A stretch of DNA of 64,000 nt from Branchiostoma floridae. Its lineage: Eukaryota; Chordata; Leptocardii; Amphioxiformes; Branchiostomatidae. Made by a program: the position numbers and the translations under genes. Shown here one piece after another: positions 23,556 to 36,800 of the stretch. The stretch spans positions 18,587,041-18,651,040 of the forward strand of contig NC_049981.1 of the NCBI RefSeq assembly GCF_000003815.2. The letters are read 5' to 3'. Within the stretch, counting starts at the first letter, position 1; every line of letters begins with the position of its first letter. The notes beneath the pieces were generated by a model. The model was not told the origin of the DNA and did no database searches. It worked only from the letters and a program-made list of their open reading frames with translations.

Positions 23556-24361
23556 CCATGGTCCTAATGTTTTGGTAGCAAATAGCTTTTTATCTAACTT
23601 ATATAGAATACATTGTAATGTAGATGTGGGGGTAGGTATAGGCCTCATGCAACTGGCTCTAGAACTGCAAGGGCATTTTCCTAAATGTATAGTATAGTAT
23701 ATGTAAACTTGTCATCATGATCTTTTCAAGGAAATGCATGTACATCATGCATGTACTTTTTTTCAGGCAGGAAGCAGACATGTTGACATTGTTTTGTATT
23801 TCCATTGTTCACAACTCCGGCTGTGCGCCTCAGTAATCTTGAAAGGACAAAACAAATATTCTTTTTCTTTGTTTAGATATTTTACACCAGATGCTGGCGT
23901 GTGTTTTCTTATCAGCTTTACTTCCATGTTAGTAACCGAAGATGTACATTTGAACAGCTGTGTTAGTTGCAAATTCTGTCTTTGTCCCACAGTTTTTAGA
24001 AGCAATGATAGTGTGATAATGGTGTGGCATTGTTTGTTATGTCTGATATCAGGTTATCATCCCATTTAGCACCTGTTGAAATCCCATATTCCCAACCATC
24101 CTCATTGATAGAAAAAGATATCTTAAGCAAAGTATAAACAGATAACATATATACTGATAAGGTATTCTGAGTTATGTAATTTCCACTTTAAAAGTTGGGT
24201 GTAGATTTTAGTAAACATACCAATGTCAAAACCAACCACTTCCTGTTGTGTTGGTGGGTATTCAACCTTGACATTCAGTGGACCATAGAACTGACTACAA
24301 AAGAACTTGATCCAAGATTGATGGTCTCTGCCAAGATCAGGTGTTTTTTCAGGTTGATACT

Positions 24362-24425
24362 AGCCTGGTATCCAGACATATTATAGCTCCCGAGTCTCTT
24401 CTATCCTCTCCAAATATATCTGGCA
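24362..24425. repeat. Half copy of the TAGCCTGG foldback element
   Basis: TAGCCTGGTATCCAGACATA, then TTATAGCTCCCGAGTCTCTT, matching the left arm of 11722-11850. The right arm is missing. Confidence 0.75.
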
Positions 24426-24641
24426 TTACTTTGTGTGGGTATTCCAAAGGGTCCAAAAATATTATTAATGTGGCACATTTTGTTTTGTTCCCAGACTTTG
24501 TGAGTTAAGATTCAAAACTTAATATGAGTGCACACAGAAGGGCTATACATTGCAAATTTTTAAAATAAATTTTGGTCACAAACCTGTAAACAATGTATGT
24601 GTATGTTAGATCAGTATTTCTACCCTTGCACCTTGCTAGCT

Positions 24642-24764
24642 TAGCCTGAGTACCATCCTCCGTAGTGACCGTTGGCTCACTACTTCCGCTTGCTAACCAT
24701 GGTCCGTGGTTAGCAAGCGAAAGTAGTGAGGCAGCGGTCACTACGGAGGATGGTATTCAGGCTA
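24642..24764. mobile_element. Foldback element with TAGCCTG ends and diverged 9 bp duplication
   Basis: The two arms pair over most of the 123 bp: CCATCCTCCGTAGTGACC with GGTCACTACGGAGGATGG, and CGCTTGCTAACCA with TGGTTAGCAAGCG, with CCATGG at the turn. Flanks TTGCTAGCT (24633-24641) and TCGCAAGCT (24765-24773) agree at 7 of 9 bases. The TAGCCTG terminus is shared with 11722-11850, although the interior is different. Confidence 0.8.
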
Positions 24765-25740
24765 TCGCAAGCTAGTACCGGTAGGTGGTTTCAGACAGAC
24801 AGTCAGTGAAGGTGCCAGGGTTTCCATTATTGTAGCAGTAGGTACATTGTAAATATAGTACTACTGCAAACTCAAAACCACTGCCAACCCATTTTCTTCC
24901 CACCATGAAATTAAATCCCACTACCTTAAGATACACCTGATGTTCAAAGAACTGATCCTTTTAAGAAAAGTTTTATTCATTAACTGTTGCTGACGTGGCA
25001 ACTTTGTTATTAGTAATTAGGTTATGGAAAACCATTTGCTAAAATGCCTTTACCTAAAAGGTGAGGTATGATGTTACCAAAACTTTATTTCTTGTAGAAA
25101 CTTGACAACAATTTAGGATCTTCAACTTCAAGATTCTTTCTTCAAGATGGTCAAAAGATCTTTTTGCATTGTATCAGTGGTTAGAGTAAAAAGTTTTATC
25201 TCAAGTTGTATGATATGCTCATTTTAATCACCTCATCAGGAATGTCTGAGGCTTCAGACAAATGGCTTCTTGTTGGTCGAGCTGACTGGGTCGGTAAAGG
25301 GCTGAATTGTCATGATCCCCCTTGTCAGTTCCAAGGTCACTTGTGTTTAAACTTTAAGCTTTCCAAATGAAAAGTTATGTCCTTGTCGTGGCCCTGTTGC
25401 CTGTTCACATGCCCCTCTGCTTTCTCTTCCAAGGAAAAGAGGTTGGAAACAGGCAGACATCTGGAATAAATTGAAATAGATTTGTAAGAGAAGACAACAT
25501 TTATTTGCTCTTCTGACAAGATCAAAATTTCAAGTCAGAGGTAAAATCCAAAATTTCCTTGCAGTTAGAACTTCTTTGTGGTATGTACATGTGTATTGAT
25601 ATGTTATTGCTCATCTGTCTTTGTATGTCAGACGTATGCAATATTGCGGGTTAAAGCAAATGACTAGGCCATATGACACCATATACCCAGAGGAATAGGT
25701 ATACAGCCTATCCAAACTTACCTGTATGAGACATGGATCC

Positions 25741-26145
25741 TTTGATTCTTCATTTATTGAAATTTCTGTGAAATGCTTTGGTCCCTTTGGTACATAAGGA
25801 GATTACAGATTTCATTTTGAAACCAAAATTTCCACAGTAATCTTGGCATGTCTACGGTGTAATAAGGCCTGAACATTTGCCATAACCACCAACTAAATTC
25901 ACTGAGTGAGTGTTATTAACGGTATTGTTATATAGCCTATACAAAGTAACCCGAATGGGAAATACAAATTGCTTTGAAAGATTTTTACTATACTTGTAAA
26001 TTCATTTGTTGAATTTCTGAGAAATGCGTTTGTAAATTTACATTTGTCCTTCGGTATGTAAGGAGAGTACAGAATCTGATCTCATTCTTAAACCAAAATT
26101 TCCAAAGAGAATATTAGTAACATAGCAATCTTGGTATGTCAAATC
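25741..26145. repeat. Old tandem duplication (~255 bp period)
   Basis: 25741-25855 and about 25996-26145 share a diverged series in the same order: TTCATTT.TTGAA, TTCTG.GAAATGC, GTACATAAGGAGA versus GTATGTAAGGAGA, AACCAAAATTTCC, and CAATCTTGG.ATGTC. Noncoding. Confidence 0.6.
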
Positions 26146-27179
26146 TTTTCAAAATCCTCTTTACTTTTGATGAACATTCCTCCCTGCTGTTTGTGATCAT
26201 TCCTCCTTGCTAGGTGTTCTTCTGATTGGTCAATGTTTTGTGGACTCTTCTGATTGGATCCTGTGACTGAAGCACCTGCGTTTTATTAGTCGTAACCAAT
26301 ATAAAATGGGACTCTCTGATTCATTGGTCAAAGTCACCCTGCTGTATGATGAAATGTTGTATCATTGGTGTATCATTGTTGTGATGTGTGCATGTTGTGA
26401 TTTATATTACCCCTGACCAGCTTGACCCTGATGTGTCAGTAAGAGTTGGGTTTTTAATTAAATATCTCTGCTTGGTGCCTACAAATGGTCCACAAATCTT
26501 TCATCTTCTACTAGCTGAAGGCTGTTTGACCTGGGGTCTACTGACCAGGCCATCAAGTGAAATTCTTCAGTAGAAAACATAGGAAGGTATTGCATTAAGT
26601 CAATTATTCTTTGCCATCACTGATTTGCAGGTCCCCACATGTATTTTAGCCCATTTTGGACATAGATATGCAACTAAGATCATTGTCACTGTCATGACGA
26701 AATGGTCGTAAACTTAAGCTTTACTTTGTTTTGCTCTTAGGTCAACAATTAATGCATGTATTTTTTCCGTCATCCTTCATCTTTCCTCCTTCTTGTAAGT
26801 TCATTTCTTGCCTTCTGGCTGGTGTTATGTTACATCATAAGTTGTAACAATTTTCATTTTTAAAGAGAATTGCATTTTAAATCACACTGTTTTCAATTTT
26901 AACAATCATGCTAAGGTAGCTTAGAGATTCTTCTTGGCTGGACTTTGCGAGCGAAGATCATCTAGGGGTTCAGTTCAGCTAAAGATATTTTTGAGCTAGA
27001 TCTATGTTTAACACTCAGTTAAGAGCTAACAGTAACAGATGTGTTAGTAAATAGATTTGCTTACATGTACTACGATGTAGCTAAAGTCAGGATCTGCATT
27101 GACATGTAGATATTTCAGAACGGCTGCAATTCATGTCTTCTTGTAATGTGTACTAAATTTTCGGTAGTATTTGTTGGTG

Positions 27180-27252
27180 GTATGAAATAGATACATGAAT
27201 AAAGAATATATCAAGTGGTATGAAATAGATATGAATAAAGAATATATCAAGT
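27180..27252. repeat. Short tandem duplication
   Basis: The unit GGTATGAAATAGATA followed by ATGAATAAAGAATATATCAA occurs twice, about 36 bases apart. Confidence 0.85.
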
Positions 27253-29032
27253 CCGAGGTCGTATGAGTTCCGTATTGACATTTCTTTGGCTTAGGTAAAG
27301 ATTGGCACTGAGGAAGTCATTTTTGAGGTTTGATAACAAGGATGCACAATGATGGTCAAAGTAAAAACAATTCCAGTCCTTCCAATGAGACATTCCTGTA
27401 CTTCTAAGCGTCAAGAAATCCAGTCTTCCAATATGGTCAGTAGCAACATTTGGAAGCAGACTAGATCTAACAGGACTGGATTCCAGATTATGTATTTTTA
27501 TGACCTTCAAAGCATTTATCATTGCAACATTTGGCAACATTGGTGCCGTATCAAATTTTTGTATAAGACTGGACAAAGAGACTTGGTAGCTATAATAGGT
27601 TTGGATAGCAGGGTAGTGGTGCCAGTGATGTTAGCTTCCTTTGTTGGTCAAGCAAAGTTTGATCTAAACTTGTTCATTCACTTCACTTGATTAGATAAGG
27701 TGAGGTGAATAAGAAAAGCCTGTCACATCTGGAACGGATGAAGTTGAAGTTCAAGTGAACATAAAGTTGAAGGTAAACACTGTCAGAGACAAGTTGATGT
27801 ATTGTAGCTAGTCCTCAGCATGTAGACGGTCTTTGAGCCAGATTGGTGACAGATTCGGATTCCCTTTGCACATTACCCATTGCTGTCTAGACTAGGGTCT
27901 GCATGGAGGAGGAGGGGGGATCAGAAGATCCCCCTATATATTATGCCAAAATCAAGGAAGGCATTTACACGATTTGGTTGCCCTGCTTTGAATTATATAC
28001 ATGAATAACATGGATTTCCCTACGAATTCCAGGAATCAAAATAGGCCACCTACTGCTTACAGAAAAGAGCATGCAGTCCCTCGTAGACTGCTGGCGCTTC
28101 TCCTTCACCTTAAATTCCAATAAGAAATTATGATCAGCTCATGTCTATGTCTGACCTCCAAAATCTGCATGTCTGTTACCAATTTGCCCACAGGGGTGCC
28201 TCAGGTAAACTTAAGTCCTGGGAGTTACTGTCAGTGTTCTTACATTGCTGAGTGTCAGTTCAGATTTATTTACAATACTTCCAGGATAATTGGTGAACAT
28301 TGTGTTTAAGATATCAGCACCTTAAAATGCTTGTAGGCTTACAGAATCTGTGTCTGAGCAAAGGAAATGATGAAATATTGATGAAGCTCACATTTGTTTC
28401 ACCTGCATAATTCATTACAATCCTCAAAGATACCAGGATTTGCTGTTGATAATTGAAATATTGGTATTTTTTGTCTGAAAATCTGGAGATTACATTAGGG
28501 ATTATTCATACTAAAGATCGATAGCAGTATAATTCCACTTGCAAGCTTTGAAAACCCAAAGGAATTTCACTCAAACAGAAAGAGTAATTGAAATAGGCAT
28601 AAGGTAGGTTGAACTTACCAAAATACTTTCATACCTTATTTGATAGTCTATGTACCAACCAACCCCTCTTCTCACATTTACAGGTCGTTTTCATGCCATG
28701 AATGGCAGCCACTCAGTTTGGCAGCTTGGCAGTTGAACCCAGGAGGAAGAGGCACCCCCTTACATGATCCTGTGAACTGCAGGATACACTAGCACCATAT
28801 GGACTGCTGGAGGCAAGGCTCTCCGTGGCATATAAACTGATGGAAATCCTGGTGACCAATGTAATGTTTAACTGTTGTCTTGCCTTCCATCGGATTTCTA
28901 TGTAGGGCTTGGCCAATATACAAAACACCTACCAGAAATTATGACTGAAAGAGAAGTGGCCAAAAAACAATTGGTCACCAGGGACATCACTTCCTCATAG
29001 TATTGAAAAGGTAGCAGTCCAACACTTTTTCG

Positions 29033-29053
29033 GCTTCTTATTTTTTTAATTAG
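29033..29053 (+). promoter_or_regulatory. Predicted 3' splice acceptor directly upstream of the CSGALNACT ATG
   Basis: A run of T ending TTTTTTTAATTAG, then CATG. Implies at least one spliced noncoding 5' exon. Confidence 0.6.
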
Positions 29054-30635
29054 CATGTTTGCCAGTATGATTCTTAGCAAATTCAAGCATCTACCTCTCA
29101 GTACACGCATTCCCATACTTCTCTTCTTACTGGGACTGGCAGTCTTTACTTCTCTGCACTACCTGAACTGCAAGGTAGGGGGCAGCAATGATCCACAGAG
29201 CAGGCAGGCAGTAATGGACTATCAAGACAAAGACTACTACCTCACACTTCTCAACGAGCGTGAGGAGCAGCACAAGCAGTATGTGACAAGTTTGAAGAAA
29301 CAGATCAGCGAGCTGAAACTTGAACTTGCAAGACGGACAGAAAAGATCAACAAGGGTGCCCAACCGGTGAACGATGTGGTCCAAGTGTTTGATGACCACG
29401 TAAATGACAATGATGACTTGAATGACTATCTACAGCAACAGATAGATAAGGCAGAAGTCAGACATGGCTTCCGTGTACGCAACGAGTATGAGATCATACC
29501 CTTCAATATGTTCACACCACAGCGAATATACCAGCTGGAAATGGGACTGTATCGTCACCCTGAGGAGAAACCCACCAGGAAAGACAAGAAAGATGAACTT
29601 ATTGAAGCAGTGGAATATGCACTGGAACTCCTAAATGGCCAGAAGGTTAAAGAAAGCAAACAGTTTACTGTGAACGACTTTGTTGAAGGGCTTTATCGCA
29701 CAGAGAGAAACACAGGCACTCAGTACGAGCTCTTCTTCCGATCAGGGGTGTCTGGTCGCATTCACCGTATGGAGATATTCCGTCCATTTGGGCCGCTACT
29801 GCGGGTGAATTCAGAGGTATTTGAAACATCCAAGACCACCATCAACATCATTCTCCCCCTGGCAGGACGCATGGAGGCATTCCGTATCTTCATGCAGAAC
29901 TTCAGGGAAGTTGGGCTGAAGCATGACCGGAGGGTGTTTCTCACGGTGGTGTACTTTGGACAGGAACACTTGCAGGAGGTAGAGAACACTCTGGAAAGCA
30001 TTGCCAGGGAAACAGGCCAGAGAAGCTACTACAAACTTATCGCACTCAACGAGGAGTTCTCCAGGGGAAAGGGACTGGAGGTCGGGGCTAAAGCCTGGGA
30101 CAAGGGAAATGTACTCCTGTTCTTCTGTGATGTGGATATCTGGTTCACAATGGACTTCTTGGACCGTTGCAGGTACAGTACAGTGGCAGGGAAGAAGGTG
30201 TTCTATCCCATCCTCTTCAGTCTTTATAACCCCAGCATTGTGTATGCCCAGGAGAGTCGGATCCCTCCACTGGAGCAACAGCTGACCGTGAAAAAGGATA
30301 CAGGATTCTGGCGAGACTTTGGCTTCGGCATGACCTGTCAATATCTGTCAGACTTCCTTAACATTGGCGGGTTTGACCTTGACATCAAGGGGTGGGGAGG
30401 GGAGGACGTTAGCCTGTACCGCAAGTACGTGAGCAGCAACTTGATCGTGATCCGAGTCCCGGTGAAAGGACTGTTTCATCTGTACCACGAGAAGACTTGT
30501 GACGTGACTCTGTCAGAGGAGCAGTATAGGATGTGCATCCAGTCCAAGGCTGTTGGGGAGGCTTCACATGCCCAGCTGGGGATGCTGGCTTTCAAGGAAG
30601 AGGTTCAAGCACATAAAGCCAGCAGGAAACACTGA
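29054..30635 (+). CDS. CSGALNACT1: Chondroitin sulfate N-acetylgalactosaminyltransferase (complete CDS in one exon, ATG 29055)
   Basis: Golgi enzyme that starts and extends chondroitin sulfate by transferring GalNAc from UDP-GalNAc to the GlcA-terminated linker. 526 aa (human CSGALNACT1 532). Type II membrane protein: short cytosolic tail, hydrophobic segment 19-36, coiled-coil stem about 58-100. The catalytic domain contains RHPEEKPTRKDKKDELIEA (167-185), LFFCDVDIWF with the metal-binding DxD at 359-361, TGFWRDFGFGMTCQY and GGFDLDIKGWGGEDVSLYRK (438-457), all as in the vertebrate enzymes. TAA-rich 3' flank follows the TGA stop. A pyrimidine tract and AG at 29052-29053 put a splice acceptor one base before the ATG, so a 5'UTR exon lies upstream. 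The vertebrate genes split this CDS into several exons; here it is intronless. Could be co-orthologous to CSGALNACT1 and 2. Confidence 0.97.
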
Positions 30636-30848
30636 TCAACTCCTAAATTTTGCTATAAAGATAAATTTGTTAAACATGCTATTTCCGTATTCAAAGTTAA
30701 GTGCCTACCAACAAGCTTTCAATCAGTCCTCTAATCCCTCTCAATTTGAAATGACCAGAAGCCTAAGTCATAACATGATCTCGGTGGAAGTGTGGCAATG
30801 TACATACAATTTGAAAGCTTATTGGTAAAATCTTTACTTTGTTTTTGG

Positions 30849-30914
30849 AAACAACATTATAAAATCTTTATATGATATGTATAACAACATTATAAAATCT
30901 TTATATGGTATGTA
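30849..30914. repeat. 33 bp tandem duplication in the CSGALNACT 3' flank
   Basis: AACAACATTATAAAATCTTT followed by ATATGRTATGT occurs twice back to back. Confidence 0.9.
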
Positions 30915-33220
30915 TTACTATCATAGACAAACTTGTGATTCCCGATATCTGTACTTAATCAATCCATAGATCATGCCAATTTGTAGCAAAAAGGGGTATC
31001 ACATATGATGACTAAAGCTTTGTAGACTACAGAAGTCTATGTTAGTCTATAAAACCAGATCCAAGTGCCTAAAAAGTTCTGTTGGGTTCTGATAAGACGT
31101 AATGTTGTAGTCTTAGTTGAAATGAGTGTCATGTTCAGTGTTAGTGTATTGTATATCACTATATGATAGACAAATGCAGACTTTGTCTCAAGAAGGAAAC
31201 TTCCATATACAGATTGTTGTAAAGTTTTAGGTACAGTAGTAGAAAAGCTATTGAGTATACTGGTAATGTCAACTTTCTGTCCATACTATGTGTCATCATC
31301 ATCATTATGGTCTGGGCTAAGTTCACTCTTAGTCTAGACTTAGATCACTATTTAGTATGATCTTTTATTTTTCTTGAAAATATATATCATCAAATGAAGA
31401 CAATATAATAATGTAGAAATGTGTAATGTAAGCAACAAATACTAGAGGCATTTTACTTAATTCTCTTTGAAGCTAATAATCAGCAATGTTATGAAATGTC
31501 CATGTTTTTATTTATATATTTTTCTTTTATCATAAGTGGTAGCTATCATGGCATTGGCTTTGAAATTAGTATCAGTCTGGACTTGCAACAGTGTCACCTA
31601 GCAGTTGTCACTATACTGCAGATTGAGACCAGTTCAAGTTCACAGAAAACTCATGCTACAACTTGAAAAACTTATATTTTCTCCTAATGATTAATTTTTT
31701 TGATTGTTGACAACTTTTTTTGCCAATTTTCCACTAAACCTTGCCAAAACAAACGTTTAAAATTGTTTTCAGAGAAATTTAATAGTTGTTTATTCAAGCC
31801 ATTTCCATAATTTTGGTATTGAGGACATTTGTGTCATACGTTGTTATAATTCCCAAATTTTAACTTTCACACAAAGTGTTTAATTTAGTAAAAATTCATG
31901 CAATGTAAGATATAATATGGCACCCTATGTAAAATTAACTTTCAAATCAAATAACATTTTCCAAAGAGTAGGCCTACATTCTCCCCTTGTTAAGGAAGTA
32001 CAAAAAACAGAAACTACCTCTAAATTCCACTGTTCCATCTTGCTTTATCGTACTGTTCTGAATGTAACAATTTTGATGGGTTGGTTTGTAGTTTGGTTTG
32101 TAGTCAAGTGCAACTGGCTTGACTTTTTTCCCTTGACTTGGATGACAGTTCATGAAACCAGTCAAACATGCACAAGTAAGGACCACCTGGCCAATGTACT
32201 TTTTTTCCTTTGACACAGGCATTAAGAATCATGCCAAAATGCGACCAAATTTCCATATAGACCAGAGTTTATTGGTCCTCAGAATTATCCTCTTTGGAAG
32301 GTTTGACTGTATATACCAAGTAGCTGTTAAGAAATATTGCTTTGTTTAAAACTTCTCAAAGGATGTGTCTAGACTCATTTTACTTTATCTTTGGGGGGGA
32401 CTGCTGATTTGAGGTTTCAAGGCTAGAGATGTGGGACAAGGAAGCAAGGCATAGAAATTTTGATGATGACTTTGTGCTATAATTCTTAATCTTGTACATG
32501 TACTCAAAACTTTCTTGTGGTAGTACAAAGTTGTCTGTTCCTTTTTGAAAGACCAATTTGCATGTAAATTGCATGTACCCTTGTTACTGTTTGAAGAAGA
32601 AAGAAAAGATTAGTAAATTCTTACTATGATTTTTTTCTGGTACATGTATTATTTGTTTTGAGCTTTCATCACGGAGGAATTAAACATTGCAATTTCATAT
32701 CTCCAGTAGTGTCAACATAGTATGATTGGCCTCATTCTATGCCAATTCAGCAAACATACTAAGTGCTAATTGATTGGGCCACCCTTAGTATGTGTCCATA
32801 TGACTCTAAGGTGATTTTACAGTGCTTTTAACAAGTTTTCTAAAATTTACTTGTACTATCGAGTAAGTACATGAAAAATTTACTTGCCCGAAGTAACACT
32901 TTACTTGCCTAAAATTTAGAAAAAATATTTCTTTGTATTTTCACTTCCAGTAATGAGATTCTTTTACTATTGGCTCTATTTTTCTGTGTTGAACAATGCT
33001 TGATGCCATGACTGTAGAAAGTAACAAGTACATGTGTATCAAAATCTCTGACACATAAAAAAATCTTACTTGCCAGATCCCACAAGTGAGGTAGGACATG
33101 CACTTGCCAGATCAGCACTTTCACTTTCAGCCCAGCACAATTGGCATAGTGGACTTGTCCAACCCTGCAGTGTTCCCTAGAGTACTGTAAAATCATCTTA
33201 TAGTTACATTATTTCATTAA

Positions 33221-33800
33221 TAAGGCCATGTTGATTGGACTATATGGATGGCATCCTCTGAGAGCCCCAAAGCTAGTATGAGTATGCAAAGAAAAAGCAT
33301 TCTCCTACGCAGAGGGACCACAGTCGTGTTGAAACTCCTTGGGGTCACCTCTGTTTTCTGACGCACTCAGACCAGTTCCTAGCCGCCCTGCTTATAAATA
33401 TTAATGAGCTTACCCTTATACCTTTCCGAGATGGCTTTCGTAAACAGAAAGCCCAAGAAGTGCCTATTCTCTAATTGGCTGACAGCTGGTTTGTGGCGAC
33501 AACCATAGTAACTGCTGGTAGGCCATGAGATAGCAGGGCCCCAATAGGCAGTTTAATAGCTAGAAAAAGGTTTGGCCAAAAAAGTTGCCTTTATCTCGAA
33601 TTCTAAGTTGTCAAGGTTAAATCAAGCAATGCCCTTGTTTGAACAACTGACTAAACGCACTGAATTTGGAGAACAATTCTTCATATTCGTTCAGTCTGTA
33701 TCTGTTTTTGTATTTTCTTTTTGCAATTTATGGCATATATTGCTCATTTTGCAGCTGCGTGTGCAGATGTCATACATATCATTGAATCGACATGGCCTAA
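33221..33800. mobile_element. Non-autonomous DNA transposon, same family as 666-1525 (copy 2, 580 bp)
   Basis: Left end TAAGGCCATGTTGATTGGAC; right end GATGTCATACATATCATTGA, then ATCGACATGGCCTAA, its inverted match. Shares interior blocks TTTGGCCAAAAAAGTTG and CTCATTTTGCAGCTGC with copy 1, but is shorter by about 280 bases. No transposase frame. Confidence 0.75.
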
Positions 33801-36800
33801 CGTATACAACAATGATGAAAGTGTTCTTTCAGACGCATGGAAACACAAAGCATCCAATTTTGAAGTAAAACAACCTTTATTAAAACATTAAAATTACTTT
33901 GCAACATAAAATTCAACACGAACCTTCCAAACACCTTTTTTGCCACTGGTGTGTACATGTACAATACCGGTATTGCAACCATAATACTCAAAATACTTCT
34001 TCACTTTGCTCCATTGAACATATACAATACTAATACAAACTATCACTGCCAGTTACCATACAAGCTTGTAATATGCTTCATATTCATAAAGATTGCTCTC
34101 ATTTTAAGGCTGCCACTCCTGTATATTACACTATCCTTCGCAGCCTTCTTTACCATAAGACACGAAAAGGTGTCTTCTTCTCCATTAAGGCAACGTGAAA
34201 AAAATCTTGGCATATACAAAGTGTAACATTTTTTCAAAATAAATAGTATATTTTCATTATATTTAACACAATCATGTATGTACAATGTTTGAATCAAATC
34301 TTCATTTACCATCGTGTGGCTCCTTTGACATGACTGATATCACCATGGCAACCAGTCCTCATGGTTAAAGTCAGCTCAAGGCACTTGTTTGCTACTTATG
34401 CAGAATTTTTGTGTGTTAATTAATCCCAAACAAATGTTCAGCATGTTAGAAAATATCAGCAAAATGGGATGACAATAGAGAGTAATGGCAGTACCTTTGA
34501 CACTTGAAATGAATCAGGGTGGCAGAAAAGTTAACAGTAAAACTTTTGAACAGAAGAGTTAAACGTAATTTTGCAAAGTGACCTTCGTAGCAAGTTTAAA
34601 AGGAAACTGCCACAAGTTGTGCAGGTGTAGGATAGCATGGCATGATTTTTGTGCATCAGAGGCTTGTAAGTACACGTACAAAATTCCACCATAAGTATTC
34701 AATAATCGGATTCAATAACTGTAAAAAGTAGTGAGCTCTGCTGCGTTTTGTGTATCTGTACCTGATCCTTACAGAAAGGAGTATCCAGTGCAGATGTTAA
34801 AATTGTACATCTGATATTTACCAAATAGAAAATGGTGGAGGAGATACTCAAAGGCTCTCCCACAGTGTTCAAGGGTTTTATGGGATGTTTAGAAATGCAA
34901 ACATCTGAGACATTTCGCCAAACATGGCCATATTGTGGTTTGTACAATAAGTATTATATTTCCATCTTACAGGAAAAAACAACGAATCTATCTGTATCAT
35001 ATTTATCTCTGGCTCAAAATTTCAACTTGTAGCTGTCAGAGTTGTGTCAAATCAATGAATAAATAAAAACAGTTTCAAATGCAGTGTCTGAAACACAATC
35101 AGAGTTGCATTAGCTTTAAGTTGTCATATAAGTTTCTTACAATGTATATTGGCTTATCAATAAGTAATATATCCATTCATATTATCTCTCAACATCTGAA
35201 ATTTGTTCCCTTCATTACGTTAAATTCTGACAAAAGATGCCACTTGTAAGAGCACAGTTGTTATATTTGGCTCAGATATACTGCTTTACAACTTAAAATG
35301 AGTGAACCTCTCATTACAAAAATGCCCTGCATTACTCCAATACCAATCAGTACTGAAGTTCAGATCACAGCTGAATTGAAGTAGAAGGAAATTACATACA
35401 GAAACATCAACTACTTTTTCCAGACATTACTATAAGCACATATTACTGATGGGGAAAACCGAAGGCCATCATAGCCCTTCGATATCTTCCTGGACACTTG
35501 TATCATCACTGTGGTTATTGCTTTCCTGTATTTTTTAAACCTCGCCGTCAAAAGCACATCGCTGTCAAAGAACACTAGAAGTAGAAGGTCTCATTTGCAC
35601 AACTTACATGTATATGAAAAATGCTAGACATCCTCATCTGACAAATTTAAATGGATAATCAGCTATGTTGACTGTACGGTACCCCGAGTGTTTTTACAGC
35701 TAACCCATACCATGGCCATTTTGTCATTTTTATTACAAGACTTACAAGATGGATGCTACGTTTTGGTGGAATCTGACAATTGCAAGGTTTGCTGGTTGTG
35801 GTCGCTTCAACTACTGGCAGTGTTGTGCTGTGAACAAGTTAAAGGCCATGTAAAGGAAAATTAAGATGCAGCACTAGGACTATCATAAGGTCCATACAAT
35901 CATTGTGCATCTCCTATTGGACAGGCATCAAAGGTTTCCAGAATCATTTACGACAAGATCCTGATCAAAATGCTCAACTCTATACATTTTCTAACTCCTA
36001 TGCCTGCCAACAATGTGATGTCTTCCTGTGGACAGGACCACGGCAGAAAATGACAGATCCAAAACAAGAACCAGTCTGTTACAAGGTTACATTGATATGA
36101 CTTTGACTGCCAGGATGACTTGACTGCAGTGGCATCAGGCCCAGGTTACGTTCCCCATTCAGCCTTACATGAAGTAAGTTTCCTACAACTGTACAAGGTT
36201 GTTGCCTCATTATGTATCCTCATTATTTATCAATTGCAATATCCCTTTTACACCATAAGCTTTCAAACTCATCAAGGGGGAAATGTCATATTACAAAGTC
36301 TCTTATGTAGATCAAATAGTGCAGGACATTGAAAACATGTCTGCCAAATAGGCTTTTATAACCCATTAATACAGCCGAGTCATGAGATCTAGTTAGGTGA
36401 ACAAATACCAATCATAGAGGTCTGAACTTCTAAGCATGGGTTGTCCATCGGAACGGAATGTCTTCTAAGCCAGACTACAAGCAGACAAAGCTGGTATGTT
36501 GTATTAAGGTCCTGAGAATGACAGATGTGATTAAGAACCATCCTAAACTTATGGTATACAACAAAATACAATACAATACATACAAATGTACATACATCAC
36601 AATGTTCTACAAATGTACAATACGACAATGTCTAAGAATGATATACAAATTTAAGCCAAAAACATCTAAAAAGGCGCATGCACCTGCTGCTATAAAGATT
36701 GAGTGTACTGGCATTCATAAACTCAACCCAAGTTTAAAAAATCACAGAAAACAGTTACCCAACATTGACATTATATACAGGCATGATTGCATGGCATAAA

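Larger units (their letters stand above)
22341..29053. other. Intron or intergenic region before CSGALNACT; repeats only
   Basis: No conserved exon recognised on either strand. Contains a (GT)n microsatellite, a family A MITE copy, a half foldback element, a complete foldback element at 24642-24764 and an old duplication at 25741-26145. Any 5' noncoding exon of CSGALNACT should lie here. Confidence 0.6.

Noticed and set aside
23734-24069. 111-codon plus-strand frame, Cys-rich
   Set aside because: Low-complexity hydrophobic composition typical of AT-rich noncoding DNA; no conserved motif.
27247-27690. Overlapping frames on both strands (109 and 113 codons)
   Set aside because: Both start next to a tandem duplication and neither shows homology; overlap on both strands indicates chance.
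29762-30341. Minus-strand frames of 79 and 176 codons
   Set aside because: Antisense shadows of CSGALNACT.
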